Below are positions 9,974 through 19,135 of a stretch of DNA of 49,612 nucleotides, piece by piece. Each line of letters begins with the position of its first letter. The first letter of the stretch is position 1. Under the pieces are notes generated by a model. The model was not told the origin of the DNA. It worked only from the letters and a program-made list of their open reading frames with translations, and ran no database searches. The translations under genes were made by a program, and so were the position numbers. Source of the DNA: Pseudomonas sp. UMAB-08 (GTDB taxonomy: Bacteria; Pseudomonadota; Gammaproteobacteria; Pseudomonadales; Pseudomonadaceae); NCBI RefSeq assembly GCF_900095225.1, contig NZ_LT607414.1, forward strand, positions 570,806 through 620,417, written 5' to 3'.

Positions 9974-11206
9974 TCAGTGCTGCTCGCTGCGCAGCATTTC
10001 CTTCGGCAAGTACTTACCGATTTCGAACTTGCCGATCGCCGCGCGGTGCACTTCATCCGGGCCGTCGGCCAGGCGCAGCGTGCGCTGCATTGCGTACATG
10101 TAGGCCAACGGGAAATCATTGGAAACCCCAGCGCCGCCGTGCATCTGGATCGCCCTGTCAATCACGCGCAATGCCACGTTCGGCGCCACGACTTTGATCT
10201 GGGCAATCTCGCTTTTCGCGACTTTGTTGCCGACAGTGTCCATCATGTACGCAGCCTTTAGTGTCAGCAGCCGCGCCATGTCGATTTCCATCCGCGAATC
10301 AGCAATTTTGTCGATGTTACCGCCCAGCCGCGCCAACGGACGACCGAATGCAGTGCGGCTGATCGAACGCTTGCACATCAGCTCCAATGCCCGTTCAGCC
10401 ATACCGATAGAGCGCATGCAGTGGTGAATCCGTCCTGGCCCGAGTCGACCTTGAGCAATTTCAAAGCCACGCCCCTCACCCAACAGGACGTTCTCGTAAG
10501 GCACGCGAACGTTCTCAAACAGCACTTCAGCGTGACCGTGGGGTGCATCGTCGTAGCCAAATACCGGCAGCGAGCGGACGATTTTTACGCCAGGGGCATC
10601 GGTCGGCACCAGAATCATTGAGTGTTGCTGATGGCGCGGACCTTCGGGATTGCTCAGCCCCATGAAAATCATGATTTTGCAACGCGGGTCGCAGGCCCCG
10701 GAGGTCCACCACTTACGGCCGTTGATCACCCATTCGTCACCGTCACGCTCAGCGCGGGCGGCCATGTTGGTGGCATCGGAGGACGCCACGTCCGGCTCGG
10801 TCATGGCGAACGCTGAACGGATTTCGCCGCGTAGCATCGGTTCAAGCCACTGTTGCTTCTGGGCTTCGTTGGCATAGCGCACCAGCACTTCCATGTTGCC
10901 CGTGTCTGGGGCCGAGCAGTTGAACGGCTCTGGCCCTAGCAACGAACGGCCCATGATTTCAGCCAGCGGGGCGTACTCCAGGTTGGTCAGGCCCGCACCG
11001 AGCTTCGACTCTGGCAGAAACAGGTTCCATAGCCCCTCAGCCTTGGCCTTGAGTTTGAGTTCTTCCATGATCGCAGTGGGCTGCCAGCGATCGCCCTCGG
11101 CGACCTGACGTTCGAACACAGGTTCTGCCGGGTAGACATAAGCATCCATGAACGCAGTGACGCGCTCACGCAGTTCCTGAACCTTTGGGGAATACGCGAA
11201 ATCCAT
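9974..11206 (-). CDS. Acyl-CoA dehydrogenase (ACAD10/11-like)
   Basis: A 410-residue flavoprotein that oxidises acyl-CoA to enoyl-CoA in the cytosol. Family marks include [16 protein letters not shown] (FAD/substrate loop), the WWTSGACDP stretch, the long [25 protein letters not shown] helix region and the terminal [16 protein letters not shown] motif. The arginine-rich RIHHCMR region is typical of the ACAD10/11 subgroup rather than of short-chain fatty-acid enzymes. The chain-length specificity cannot be told. It is divergent from a LysR regulator 160 bases away, the likely controller. Confidence 0.92.
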   Translation of the reverse strand: MDFAYSPKVQELRERVTAFMDAYVYPAEPVFERQVAEGDRWQPTAIMEELKLKAKAEGLWNLFLPESKLGAGLTNLEYAPLAEIMGRSLLGPEPFNCSAPDTGNMEVLVRYANEAQKQQWLEPMLRGEIRSAFAMTEPDVASSDATNMAARAERDGDEWVINGRKWWTSGACDPRCKIMIFMGLSNPEGPRHQQHSMILVPTDAPGVKIVRSLPVFGYDDAPHGHAEVLFENVRVPYENVLLGEGRGFEIAQGRLGPGRIHHCMRSIGMAERALELMCKRSISRTAFGRPLARLGGNIDKIADSRMEIDMARLLTLKAAYMMDTVGNKVAKSEIAQIKVVAPNVALRVIDRAIQMHGGAGVSNDFPLAYMYAMQRTLRLADGPDEVHRAAIGKFEIGKYLPKEMLRSEQH

Positions 11207-11367
11207 GAGCAGCTACCTTCTGAAGGAGGTGGGTGAATGCATGAATTGGATGCTAGATCAGCGATGAAAATTTATCTAACCTATTCTCAACGTGTATAAA
11301 CATTCATAACCGATATATGATCGGCCTTCGTAACGTCTCAATAAAAACAACATGAGAGCGCAATGGA

Positions 11368-12315
11368 ATGAATCTGAGCAAGGTCGACCTCAACCTCTTT
11401 ATTGTCTTTGATGCCATCTATACCGAAGCCAATTTGACCCGTGCCGGGCAGATTGTCGGCATCACCCAGCCTGCGGTCTCGAACGCTCTGGCCCGCCTGC
11501 GGGAGACCTTCAACGACCCGCTTTTCGTACGGACCGCGCAAGGCATGGTGCCCACGCCCATGGCCCAGAACATCATCGGGCCGGTGCGCAACGCCCTGAC
11601 ATTGCTGCGCGTCTCGGTGCAGGAAAGCCGGATTTTCAATCCGCTGCAGGCGAACAAGACCTACCGCATCAGCATGACCGACTTGACCGAAGCAGTGATC
11701 CTGCCTGCGTTGTTTCAGCGTCTGCGTCGACTGGCCCCGGCGGTGATTATCGAGAGCTTTTTGTCCAAGCGTCGCGAGACCACCAAGGAGCTGGCCGCAG
11801 GGCGGTTGGACTTCGCCGTCGATGCGCCCCTCAATACCGACCCGCAAGTGCGTCACGTCAAACTCATGGAAGACAAATACGTGTGTGCCATGCGCAAGGG
11901 GCATCCCTTGGCGACCAAAGAAAAGTTCAGCCTGGAAGACTACCTGTCCCTGACGCACATCCACATTTCCAGTCGCCGCAGCGGCCTGGGACATGTTGAC
12001 CTGGCACTGGGCAAGATGGGGATTCAGCGCAAAATCGCCCTGCGCTCGCAGCACTACTTGATGGCTTCGCAAGTGCTGCAACAGACTGATATGGTCATGA
12101 CCGTGCCGGAACGCTTCGCCAGACGCCATGATCTGCACTATGTCAATTTGCCGGTCAATGATGTGCCACCGGTGGAAACCCATCTTTACTGGCACGAAAG
12201 CACTGATCAAGACCCGGCTAACCGCTGGATGCGTGAGCAGATAATCGAACTCTGCCAACTGGTGACAGCGCAGGAAAAGAAGCTAGATAAAGCTTTAGAT
12301 ACCAATCTCAAGTAA
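11368..12315 (+). CDS. LysR-type transcriptional regulator
   Basis: A 315-residue LysR regulator. The winged helix-turn-helix occupies residues 4-63 (LNLFIVFDAIYTEANLTRAG then ITQPAVSNALARLRETFND), and the effector-binding domain runs from about 95 to 300 (YRISMTDLTEAVILP onwards). The NLSKVDLNLF opening and the FVRTAQGMVPTP segment place it in the NodD/SyrM/LinR-like subgroup. It is divergent from the acyl-CoA dehydrogenase, and the AT-rich gap between them (11207-11367) is the likely shared control region. The inducer is unknown. Confidence 0.92.
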   Translation: MNLSKVDLNLFIVFDAIYTEANLTRAGQIVGITQPAVSNALARLRETFNDPLFVRTAQGMVPTPMAQNIIGPVRNALTLLRVSVQESRIFNPLQANKTYRISMTDLTEAVILPALFQRLRRLAPAVIIESFLSKRRETTKELAAGRLDFAVDAPLNTDPQVRHVKLMEDKYVCAMRKGHPLATKEKFSLEDYLSLTHIHISSRRSGLGHVDLALGKMGIQRKIALRSQHYLMASQVLQQTDMVMTVPERFARRHDLHYVNLPVNDVPPVETHLYWHESTDQDPANRWMREQIIELCQLVTAQEKKLDKALDTNLK

Positions 12316-12422
12316 TTGATTATCAAGCGTTAATTTTAATAACTTAAAGTCATTTCTAGAATAAATAGTCGTGACTTACACACTGATAAGACAGCAAAAA
12401 ACGCATGAAGGCGCGGCAGGCA

Positions 12423-12442
12423 GCTTGACGTATACGTCAAGC
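12423..12442. promoter_or_regulatory. LiuR-type palindrome in front of liuR
   Basis: GCTTGACGTATACGTCAAGC is a perfect 20-bp palindrome 40 bases before the liuR start. Its left half supplies a TTGACG that could serve as a -35 box, with TAGGTT 18 bases on as a -10, the promoter-spanning geometry usual for MerR-family operators. It shares TTGACGT/ACGTCAA halves with the two sites near liuA. Confidence 0.7.
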
Positions 12443-12482
12443 ACGCCGTAGGTTAACCACACGTTTAACCGTGAGTCCTTTC

Positions 12483-12884
12483 ATGAGCAGTCAGACCTAC
12501 AGCATTTCCGACCTCGCCCGCGAGCTCGACATTACCACCCGCGCGATTCGCTTCTACGAGGAACAAGGCCTGCTCGCTCCAGAGCGGCGCGGCCTTGAGC
12601 GTGTCTACTCAGGCCGCGACAAGGTGAGCCTGAAACTCATTCTGCGTGGCAAGCGCATCGGCTTTTCCCTGGCCGAATGCCGGGAACTGATCGAGCTGTA
12701 CGACCCTCGCGGCGACAATCGAAAACAGTTGAATACCATGCTCGGCAAAATCAGTGACCGCCGCACTCAGCTTGAACAGCAGCTTCTGGACATCCAGCAA
12801 ATGCAGCTGGAGCTGGACACTGCTGAAGAGCGTTGCCTGGCGGCACTTGAAAGAACGGTTACAGATCATGATGTTACTGAGTAA
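12483..12884 (+). CDS. liuR: MerR-family regulator of leucine/isovalerate catabolism
   Basis: A 133-residue MerR-family regulator: the N-terminal winged helix-turn-helix is YSISDLARELDITTRAIRFY (residues 5-24) with the EEQGLLAPERRG wing, followed by a dimerising coiled coil (about residues 80-125, LGKISDRRTQLEQQLLDIQQ). There is no metal-binding cysteine cluster, so it is not a metal sensor. The ATG at 12483 was chosen over the GTG at 12471 because MSSQTYSISDLA begins the domain cleanly. It is followed after 26 bases by mvaB, and palindromes matching its own promoter recur before liuA. Family knowledge says LiuR represses these genes until a branched-chain acyl-CoA is present. Confidence 0.9.
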   Translation: MSSQTYSISDLARELDITTRAIRFYEEQGLLAPERRGLERVYSGRDKVSLKLILRGKRIGFSLAECRELIELYDPRGDNRKQLNTMLGKISDRRTQLEQQLLDIQQMQLELDTAEERCLAALERTVTDHDVTE

Positions 12885-12910
12885 ATCTCAAACAATTATA
12901 AGGTGATGCC

Positions 12911-13810
12911 ATGCCCCTGCCTCAACATGTACGCCTGGTAGAAGTCGGCCCTCGCGATGGCCTGCAAAATGAAGCCCAGCCCATCAGCGTCGCAGACAAG
13001 GTACAGCTGGTCGATGAACTGACCGCAGCAGGCCTGAGTTATATCGAAGTCGGCAGTTTTGTCTCGCCCAAATGGGTCCCACAAATGGCCGGTTCCGCCG
13101 AAGTCTTCGCCCAGATCCAGCGCAAGGCCGGCGTAACCTACGCTGCGCTGGCGCCCAACTTCAGGGGATTTGAAGACGCCCTCGCTGCGGGTGTCACAGA
13201 AGTCGCGGTATTCGCCGCCGCGTCTGAAGCATTCTCCCAGCGCAACATCAATTGCTCGATCAGCGAAAGCCTCGAACGTTTCGTCCCGATCATGGAGGCC
13301 GCCCGCCTGCACGGCATCCGTGTGCGCGGGTATGTCTCCTGTGTGCTCGGTTGCCCATACGAAGGCCAGGTCGCGCCGCAGCAGGTGGCCTCGGTCGCCA
13401 ACGAGCTGTTCGCCATGGGCTGTTATGAAGTGTCTCTGGGCGACACCATCGGCACCGGTACACCCGGCGCGACCCGGACCTTGTTCGACGTGGTCGCCGG
13501 GCAGATACCTCGGGGCAAGCTGGCGGGCCACTTCCATGACACCTATGGGCAAGCGCTGGCCAATATCTACGCCAGCCTGCTTGAAGGGATTCAGGTGTTC
13601 GACAGCTCAATTGCCGGGCTCGGCGGATGCCCTTATGCCAAGGGCGCCAGCGGCAACGTCGCGACCGAAGACGTGCTGTACATGCTCAACGGCCTGGGGA
13701 TTGATACCGGCATCGACATGGATCGCTTGATCGCAGCCGGTCAGCGCATCTGTGACGTGCTGGGGCGCCCTACCGGTTCGCGGGTCGCGAAGGTGCGTTT
13801 GGCGAGTTGA
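12911..13810 (+). CDS. mvaB: Hydroxymethylglutaryl-CoA lyase
   Basis: A 299-residue HMG-CoA lyase (also called LiuE), a TIM-barrel enzyme that splits HMG-CoA into acetoacetate and acetyl-CoA, the last step of leucine breakdown. Diagnostic motifs are VEVGPRDGLQNE (residues 8-19; metal and substrate binding), VSPKWVPQMAGS, HFHDTYGQALAN with the metal-binding histidines, and the active-site signature GLGGCPYAKGASGNVATEDV. The ribosome-binding site is AAGGTGAT. It sits directly behind liuR, and a small RNA gene follows it. The leader has CAAACAATTATAAGG, which resembles but does not fully match an Hfq/Crc motif. Confidence 0.96.
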   Translation: MPLPQHVRLVEVGPRDGLQNEAQPISVADKVQLVDELTAAGLSYIEVGSFVSPKWVPQMAGSAEVFAQIQRKAGVTYAALAPNFRGFEDALAAGVTEVAVFAAASEAFSQRNINCSISESLERFVPIMEAARLHGIRVRGYVSCVLGCPYEGQVAPQQVASVANELFAMGCYEVSLGDTIGTGTPGATRTLFDVVAGQIPRGKLAGHFHDTYGQALANIYASLLEGIQVFDSSIAGLGGCPYAKGASGNVATEDVLYMLNGLGIDTGIDMDRLIAAGQRICDVLGRPTGSRVAKVRLAS

Positions 13811-13811
13811 G

Positions 13812-13851
13812 TGTTACCGCCTGGAAAAATGGCGGGCGAAAACGGGTAACA
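13812..13851. promoter_or_regulatory. Possible CbrB half sites upstream of the CrcY-like RNA
   Basis: TGTTACC at 13812-13818 and GGTAACA at 13845-13851 form an inverted repeat with a 26-base gap, 80-120 bases upstream of the sigma54 promoter. GTTAC/GTAAC half sites are described for the response regulator CbrB, which activates the Crc-sequestering RNAs. The spacing match was not checked against published sites. Confidence 0.4.
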
Positions 13852-13933
13852 CGGAAACAATTACTGATAATTTTCAGGGATTACTTTGATAAGTATTTTT
13901 TCAAGCCATTGATTTTAAAGGACTTGATGAAGT

Positions 13934-13949
13934 TGGCACGGCTTCTGCT
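13934..13949 (+). promoter_or_regulatory. Sigma54 (RpoN) -24/-12 promoter of the CrcY-like RNA
   Basis: TGGCACGGCTTCTGCT carries the invariant GG and GC separated by exactly 10 bases and matches the TGGCACG-N4-TTGC consensus apart from one base. The predicted start of transcription is near 13960, exactly where the A/C-rich RNA begins. Confidence 0.85.
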
Positions 13950-13959
13950 ATAAGTTCCG

Positions 13960-14330
13960 TACAACAAAAATAAAAAACAAAGCAGTACCCAATAAAAACA
14001 ATACGTATCGGCTCTGACATAACAACAACAACACGGACAGAGACGCAGCTAATAGATTTTTTTGGAGTGGATAGCTTTTCAGGGGTTTCGACCCCGCGAC
14101 CGGGCAGAGAACAATAAAACTACCTCAGGTAGCTCCCGAACTGGTTGGATCACGCAGGTGATGAAAGCGAGTCAGCGCTCAAAAAAATACGTTTGCTCTT
14201 GATCCTGAATGGGATCGACTAAAACAGCGGTAAAAGGGACAGGTCGCCAAAAACAACAACAGGCCACCCTAAAACAATAAAAATGAGCATGCATAAAAAC
14301 CTTGAAGGGGAGCCCAGGCTCCCCTTCGTG
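13960..14330 (+). ncRNA. crcY: Crc/Hfq-sequestering small RNA of the CrcZ/CrcY family
   Basis: A roughly 370-base intergenic RNA between mvaB and the convergent acyl-CoA ligase. It begins GTACAACAAAAATAAAAAAC right after a sigma54 promoter and carries six AAnAAnAA motifs (13963, 13991, 14021, 14110, 14252 and 14273), the sites that bind Hfq with Crc. It ends in a 10-bp GC-rich stem at 14304-14327. These are the defining features of CrcZ/CrcX/CrcY RNAs, which relieve carbon catabolite repression when the CbrAB system is active. As I recall, CrcY of P. putida is also next to mvaB and of similar length, so CrcY is the best name. The long antisense frames here are not genes. Confidence 0.9.
14304..14327. 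terminator. Hairpin at the 3' end of the CrcY-like RNA
   Basis: GAAGGGGAGC, loop CCAG, GCTCCCCTTC is a perfect 10-bp stem. It lacks a T run after the stem on the plus strand. It also lies 36 bases beyond the stop of the convergent ligase gene, so it may stop transcription from both sides. Confidence 0.75.
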
Positions 14331-14362
14331 CTATCTGGCGTTTGCCAAACCCCATCAAGCCC

Positions 14363-16042
14363 CTACTTAATCGCCTTCAGCAATTCCTCGGTACTGATTT
14401 CCCGCATGCGAAATTTCTGAACCTTGCCCGTTACGGTCATGGGGAATTCGTCGACGAATTTGAAATGACGCGGGGTTTTGTAATGGGCAATCCGATCTTT
14501 ACACCAGCCTTGCAATTCGAGCGCACTGACGACGTGCCCTGGGTGCAGCTTTATCCAGGCGACGATCTCTTCGCCATACTTGATATCCGGGATGCCGATC
14601 ACCTGGATGTCCGCCACTGCGGGATGGGTGAAAAAGAACTCCTCCAGCTCGCGGGGATACACGTTCTCACCGCCACGAATGATCATGTCCTTGTTGCGCC
14701 CGGCGATGCAGACGTAACCATTGTCGTCCATCGACGCCAGGTCGCCGGTGTGCATCCAGCCCGCTTGATCCAGCGCCTCGGTGGTGCCTTTCGGGTTGTT
14801 CCAATAGCCGAGCATCACGCTGTAACCACGGGTGCACAACTCTCCGATCTGGCCACGCGGGACGACACAACCGGTTTCGTCGATGATCTTGCTCTCGAGT
14901 TGCGGCTGGGTGCGGCCCACGGTCGTTACCCGCAGCTCAATACCATCCTCAGGCCCGGTCTGCAGCGACACCGGACTGGTTTCAGTCATGCCATAGGCGA
15001 TCTGCACCTCCTTCATGTGCATCTCGCTGATCACCTTGCGCATGACCTCTATCGGGCAGGTCGCGCCAGCCATGATCCCGGTGCGCAGGCTGGACAGGTC
15101 AAATGCCTTGAGTTGCGGATGATCGAGCATGGCGATGAACATGGTTGGCACGCCATACAGCGCAGTAGCTCGCTCATCAGCCACGACGCGGAGGGTGAGC
15201 AAAGGGTCGAAACCGTCATTCGGGTAGATCATCGTTGCGCCGTGGGTCATGCAACCCAGGTTGCCCATGACCATACCGAAGCAGTGATACAGCGGCACAG
15301 GGATCACGACGCGGTCAGCAGCGCTCAGGCCAAGGCTTTCACCGACCATGTAACCGTTATTGAGGATGTTGTAGTGGCTGAGGGTCGCACCTTTGGGGAA
15401 ACCGGTGGTACCTGAGGTGTACTGGATATTCACAGGGTGATCGAATTGCAGACAGCTCTGCCGCTCGTTCAGTTGCTCGACACTGACCTCGACTGCCAAA
15501 GGCGCCAACGCACTCCATGGAAGAAAGCCGGCTGGCGGCTGCTCATCGAGGCTAATCACCCCACGCAACTCCGGCAGGGACTCACTGCGCAATTGCCCTG
15601 CCGGGTAGTCGCACAATTCCGGTACCAGCGTGGCGAGCATGGCGTGGTAGTTCGAGGTCTTGAACGCTCCGGCGCAAATCAACCACTGACAGCCAGACTG
15701 CTTGAGCACGTACTCCAGCTCACTGGTGCGATACGCGGGATTGATATTGACCAGAATCACGCCCAGTTTGGCGCTGGCGAACTGAGTGATGCACCACTGC
15801 GCACAGTTCGGAGCCCAAACGCCAAGGCGGTCGCCCGCCCGCAAGCCCAGCGCCATCAGCGCCCGCGCATGCAGGTCTACCGCTTCGCCCAACTGCGCCC
15901 AGCTATAGCGCAGTTGCTGATGGCGCACGACCAATGCCTCGCCAAGAGGACATTTGGCGACAGTCTCGTCGAATGCCTGACCGATGGTCTGCGCCAACAG
16001 CGCCTTGTCCTGCCGGCCGCGAGAATAGCTAGGTTGAATCAT
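14363..16042 (-). CDS. AMP-forming acyl-CoA ligase
   Basis: A 559-residue acyl-CoA synthetase of the ANL superfamily; it adenylates a carboxylic acid and transfers it to CoA. The P-loop [16 protein letters not shown] is near residue 215, [10 protein letters not shown] (A5) near 345, [20 protein letters not shown] (A7/A8) near 435 and the catalytic-lysine end [17 protein letters not shown] at 535-550. It is divergent from liuABCD with about 270 bases between, and a LiuR-type palindrome (16151-16166) lies on its side of that gap. It may therefore activate isovalerate, a terpenoid acid or a similar branched acid for the pathway. The substrate is inferred from context only. Its leader is A-rich (AAAACAAACATAAAAAGG). 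Confidence 0.9.
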   Translation of the reverse strand: MIQPSYSRGRQDKALLAQTIGQAFDETVAKCPLGEALVVRHQQLRYSWAQLGEAVDLHARALMALGLRAGDRLGVWAPNCAQWCITQFASAKLGVILVNINPAYRTSELEYVLKQSGCQWLICAGAFKTSNYHAMLATLVPELCDYPAGQLRSESLPELRGVISLDEQPPAGFLPWSALAPLAVEVSVEQLNERQSCLQFDHPVNIQYTSGTTGFPKGATLSHYNILNNGYMVGESLGLSAADRVVIPVPLYHCFGMVMGNLGCMTHGATMIYPNDGFDPLLTLRVVADERATALYGVPTMFIAMLDHPQLKAFDLSSLRTGIMAGATCPIEVMRKVISEMHMKEVQIAYGMTETSPVSLQTGPEDGIELRVTTVGRTQPQLESKIIDETGCVVPRGQIGELCTRGYSVMLGYWNNPKGTTEALDQAGWMHTGDLASMDDNGYVCIAGRNKDMIIRGGENVYPRELEEFFFTHPAVADIQVIGIPDIKYGEEIVAWIKLHPGHVVSALELQGWCKDRIAHYKTPRHFKFVDEFPMTVTGKVQKFRMREISTEELLKAIK

Positions 16043-16150
16043 GGACGGTCCCTTTTTATGTTTGTTTTGGGATCACAGCCGTATCGTCGTTTCGCCAGAC
16101 ACAGCCATCATAAAGGCCTTACTCTTCGAACAAGCCTACTTTGGCGCAAA

Positions 16151-16166
16151 TTGACGTTAACGTAAA
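16151..16166. promoter_or_regulatory. LiuR-type palindrome, ligase-proximal site
   Basis: TTGACGTTAACGTAAA matches its own reverse complement at 14 of 16 positions. It lies 109 bases upstream of the divergent acyl-CoA ligase and about 150 bases upstream of liuA. It shares the ACGTTAACGT core with the site at 16210. Confidence 0.7.
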
Positions 16167-16209
16167 GGTCATGCCTGCGAACGGATGTTGACAGGCAAAG
16201 CCCGACAGG

Positions 16210-16225
16210 TTTACGTTAACGTAAA
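16210..16225. promoter_or_regulatory. LiuR-type palindrome, liuA-proximal site
   Basis: TTTACGTTAACGTAAA is a perfect 16-bp palindrome 88 bases before liuA. It is almost the same as the site 59 bases upstream, and its outer half sites resemble those of the palindrome in front of liuR. It is the probable operator of liuABCD. Confidence 0.75.
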
Positions 16226-16288
16226 GGTGAATAAGGCATTCACCATGCCACTCATTATTTTCAAGACCCCAACCCAGGGTTTGCACCC

Positions 16289-16296
16289 AACAATAA
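16289..16296 (+). promoter_or_regulatory. Hfq/Crc-type A-rich motif in the liuA leader
   Basis: AACAATAA fits the AAnAAnAA consensus for translational repression by Hfq with Crc. It directly abuts the liuA ribosome-binding site (AGGAAAGG) and lies 18 bases before the ATG, the position where bound Hfq/Crc would block ribosomes. Confidence 0.55.
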
Positions 16297-16313
16297 TAGG
16301 AAAGGTAAAAAGC

Positions 16314-17477
16314 ATGAGCTACCCGAGCCTGAACTTCGCCCTCGGCGAAACCATCGACATGCTGCGCGACCAGGTTCAGGCCTTTGTCGCGGCAGAAATT
16401 TCGCCCCGTGCGGCGCAAATCGATAAAGACAATCTGTTCCCGGCTGACATGTGGCGCAAGTTCGGTGACATGGGTTTGCTCGGCATCACGGTCTCTGAGG
16501 AATACGGCGGCGCGGGCATGGGCTACCTGGCTCACGTCGTTGCGATGGAAGAAATCAGCCGTGGCTCGGCCTCAGTCGCCCTCTCCTACGGCGCTCACTC
16601 CAATCTGTGCGTGAACCAGATCAACCGCAACGGCAACCCCGAGCAGAAAGCCAAATACCTGCCCAAGCTGATCAGCGGCGAGCATGTTGGCGCCCTGGCC
16701 ATGAGCGAACCTAATGCCGGCTCCGATGTGGTGTCGATGAAACTGCGCGCCGACAAGCGCGGCGATCATTACGTCCTCAATGGCAGTAAAACCTGGATCA
16801 CCAACGGCCCGGATGCCAACACGTATGTGATCTACGCCAAGACTGACCTGGAAAAAGGCGCTCATGGCATCAGCGCGTTCATCGTGGAACGCGACTGGAA
16901 AGGATTTTCCCGCAGCAACAAATTCGACAAGCTCGGCATGCGGGGCTCCAACACCTGCGAGCTGTTTTTCGATGACGTCGAAGTGCCGGAAGAGAACCTG
17001 CTCGGCGTGCTGAACAGCGGCGTCAAAGTCTTGATGAGTGGCCTCGACTACGAGCGTGTCGTGCTTTCCGGTGGCCCTACCGGGATCATGCAAGCCTGCA
17101 TGGACGTGGTGGTGCCCTACATTCACGACCGTAAACAGTTCGGCCAGAGCATCGGCGAATTCCAGCTGATTCAAGGCAAAGTCGCCGACATGTACACCCA
17201 GCTCAACGCCAGCCGCGCGTACCTGTATGCCGTGGCTCAAGCCTGTGAGCGCGGCGAAACCACGCGCAAGGATGCTGCCGGGGTGATCCTGTACAGCGCA
17301 GAATGCGCCACCAAAATGGCCCTGGACACCATCCAGATACTGGGCGGCAACGGCTACATCAATGAGTTTCCAGCCGGTCGCCTGCTGCGTGACGCCAAGC
17401 TGTATGAGATCGGCGCGGGCACCAGTGAAATCCGCCGCATGCTGATCGGTCGCGAGCTGTTCAACGAAACGCGCTGA
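16314..17477 (+). CDS. liuA: Isovaleryl-CoA dehydrogenase
   Basis: A 387-residue acyl-CoA dehydrogenase that converts isovaleryl-CoA to 3-methylcrotonyl-CoA. The catalytic glutamate is in the position diagnostic for isovaleryl-CoA dehydrogenase, Glu247 in [19 protein letters not shown], rather than near the C-terminus as in the short- and medium-chain enzymes. Other marks are [18 protein letters not shown] (residues 127-144), [12 protein letters not shown] and [20 protein letters not shown]. The ATG at 16314 follows AGGAAAGG; the upstream in-frame extension begins inside the operator. It is the first gene of liuABCD and lies 26 bases before liuB. Confidence 0.96.
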   Translation: MSYPSLNFALGETIDMLRDQVQAFVAAEISPRAAQIDKDNLFPADMWRKFGDMGLLGITVSEEYGGAGMGYLAHVVAMEEISRGSASVALSYGAHSNLCVNQINRNGNPEQKAKYLPKLISGEHVGALAMSEPNAGSDVVSMKLRADKRGDHYVLNGSKTWITNGPDANTYVIYAKTDLEKGAHGISAFIVERDWKGFSRSNKFDKLGMRGSNTCELFFDDVEVPEENLLGVLNSGVKVLMSGLDYERVVLSGGPTGIMQACMDVVVPYIHDRKQFGQSIGEFQLIQGKVADMYTQLNASRAYLYAVAQACERGETTRKDAAGVILYSAECATKMALDTIQILGGNGYINEFPAGRLLRDAKLYEIGAGTSEIRRMLIGRELFNETR

Positions 17478-17503
17478 GCCTATTTGATCTTTTGGAGTGC
17501 CTC

Positions 17504-19111
17504 ATGGCCATCCTGCACACCCAAATCAACACGCGCTCGCCCGAATTCGCAGTCAACGGCGCAGCGATGCTGGAACACGTCAAAGGCTTGCGAAAGTTGC
17601 TCGCCCAGGTTCATCAGGGCGGCGGGCCTAAAGCCCAGGAGCGCCATACCTCGCGTGGCAAATTACTGCCCCGCGAACGGATCAATCGCTTGCTCGATAT
17701 TGGCTCACCTTTCCTTGAAATCGGCCAACTGACGGCTTATGAGGTGTATGGCGAAGACGTACCTGCGGCAGGTTTGATCGTCGGCATCGGCCGGGTCGAA
17801 GGCGTCGAATGCATGATCGTCGCCAACGACGCCACGGTAAAAGGCGGCTCTTACTATCCGCTGACGGTGAAAAAGCACCTGCGTGCGCAAACCATCGCGC
17901 AGCAAAATCGCTTGCCGTGCATCTATCTGGTCGATTCCGGTGGCGCCAACCTGCCGCGTCAGGATGAAGTGTTCCCGGACCGCGAGCACTTCGGGCGGAT
18001 CTTCTTCAATCAGGCAAACATGAGCGCCGTGGGCATCCCGCAAATTGCCGTGGTCATGGGTTCGTGCACAGCGGGCGGCGCCTACGTGCCGGCCATGGCC
18101 GATGAAGCAATCATGGTTCGCCAACAGGCGACGATTTTCCTCGCCGGCCCACCGCTGGTGAAAGCTGCGACCGGTGAAGTGGTCAGCGCCGAGGACCTGG
18201 GCGGTGCCGATGTGCACTGCAAGATCTCCGGGGTTGCCGATCATTACGCCGAAAGTGATGAACATGCCCTGGCCCTGGCCCGACGCAGCATCGCCAACCT
18301 CAACTGGCGTAAACAGGGTGAGCTCAACGCACTGGTCCCCATCGCCCCGTTGTATGGCGCCGACGAGTTGTACGGGGTGATCCCGGCTGACGCGAAGCAA
18401 CCGTTCGATGTGCGCGAAGTGATTGCGCGCCTGGTGGACGGCTCAGTGTTCGATGAATTCAAGGCCTTGTTCGGGACCACTCTAGTCTGCGGCTTTGCCC
18501 ATCTGCACGGCTATCCCATCGCGATCCTGGCCAATAACGGCATCCTGTTCGCTGAATCGGCGCAGAAAGGCGCGCACTTCATCGAGCTGGCCTGCCAACG
18601 CGGCATCCCGTTGTTGTTTCTGCAGAACATCACCGGTTTCATGGTCGGCCAGAAGTACGAAGCCGGCGGCATCGCCAAGCACGGTGCCAAGCTGGTCACC
18701 GCCGTAGCCTGCGCCAAGGTGCCGAAGTTCACGGTCATCATCGGCGGCAGTTTTGGCGCGGGTAACTACGGCATGTGTGGCCGCGCCTACGACCCGCGGT
18801 TTCTCTGGATGTGGCCCAACGCCCGGATCGGTGTGATGGGCGGCGAACAAGCCGCAGGTGTACTGGTGCAGGTCAAGCGCGAGCAAGCCGAACGCAGCGG
18901 CCACACATTCAGCGCTGAGCAGGAAGCCGAGATCAAGCAACCGATTCTCGATCAGTATGAGCATCAGGGTCATCCTTATTACTCCAGCGCCCGCTTGTGG
19001 GACGACGGTGTAATCGACCCCGCGCAAACCCGGGACATCCTTGCCCTGGCCTTGTCCGCATCGCTGAATGCGCCTATCGAGCCAAGCACATTCGGTGTGT
19101 TCCGGATGTAA
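17504..19111 (+). CDS. liuB: 3-Methylcrotonyl-CoA carboxylase, beta (carboxyltransferase) subunit
   Basis: A 535-residue carboxyltransferase. It moves the carboxyl group from biotin on LiuD to 3-methylcrotonyl-CoA, giving 3-methylglutaconyl-CoA. The two crotonase-like halves are visible: the N-terminal part with [20 protein letters not shown] and [20 protein letters not shown], and the C-terminal part with [40 protein letters not shown] and the glycine-rich [20 protein letters not shown]. The length is that of methylcrotonyl rather than propionyl-CoA carboxylase beta. The ATG at 17504 is preceded by TTTGGAG. It is followed 24 bases later by liuC. Confidence 0.96.
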   Translation: MAILHTQINTRSPEFAVNGAAMLEHVKGLRKLLAQVHQGGGPKAQERHTSRGKLLPRERINRLLDIGSPFLEIGQLTAYEVYGEDVPAAGLIVGIGRVEGVECMIVANDATVKGGSYYPLTVKKHLRAQTIAQQNRLPCIYLVDSGGANLPRQDEVFPDREHFGRIFFNQANMSAVGIPQIAVVMGSCTAGGAYVPAMADEAIMVRQQATIFLAGPPLVKAATGEVVSAEDLGGADVHCKISGVADHYAESDEHALALARRSIANLNWRKQGELNALVPIAPLYGADELYGVIPADAKQPFDVREVIARLVDGSVFDEFKALFGTTLVCGFAHLHGYPIAILANNGILFAESAQKGAHFIELACQRGIPLLFLQNITGFMVGQKYEAGGIAKHGAKLVTAVACAKVPKFTVIIGGSFGAGNYGMCGRAYDPRFLWMWPNARIGVMGGEQAAGVLVQVKREQAERSGHTFSAEQEAEIKQPILDQYEHQGHPYYSSARLWDDGVIDPAQTRDILALALSASLNAPIEPSTFGVFRM

Positions 19112-19135
19112 CCGGGCCGCGCCAACGGAGTGAAC

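Noticed and set aside
12451..12470. GGTTAA-N8-TTAACC inverted repeat between the LiuR site and liuR
   Set aside because: It is short and may be chance; the adjacent 20-bp perfect palindrome is a better operator.
14342..15415. A 357-codon open frame on the plus strand
   Set aside because: It is antisense to the acyl-CoA ligase, whose minus-strand frame carries all the ANL motifs; long antisense frames are common in GC-rich DNA.
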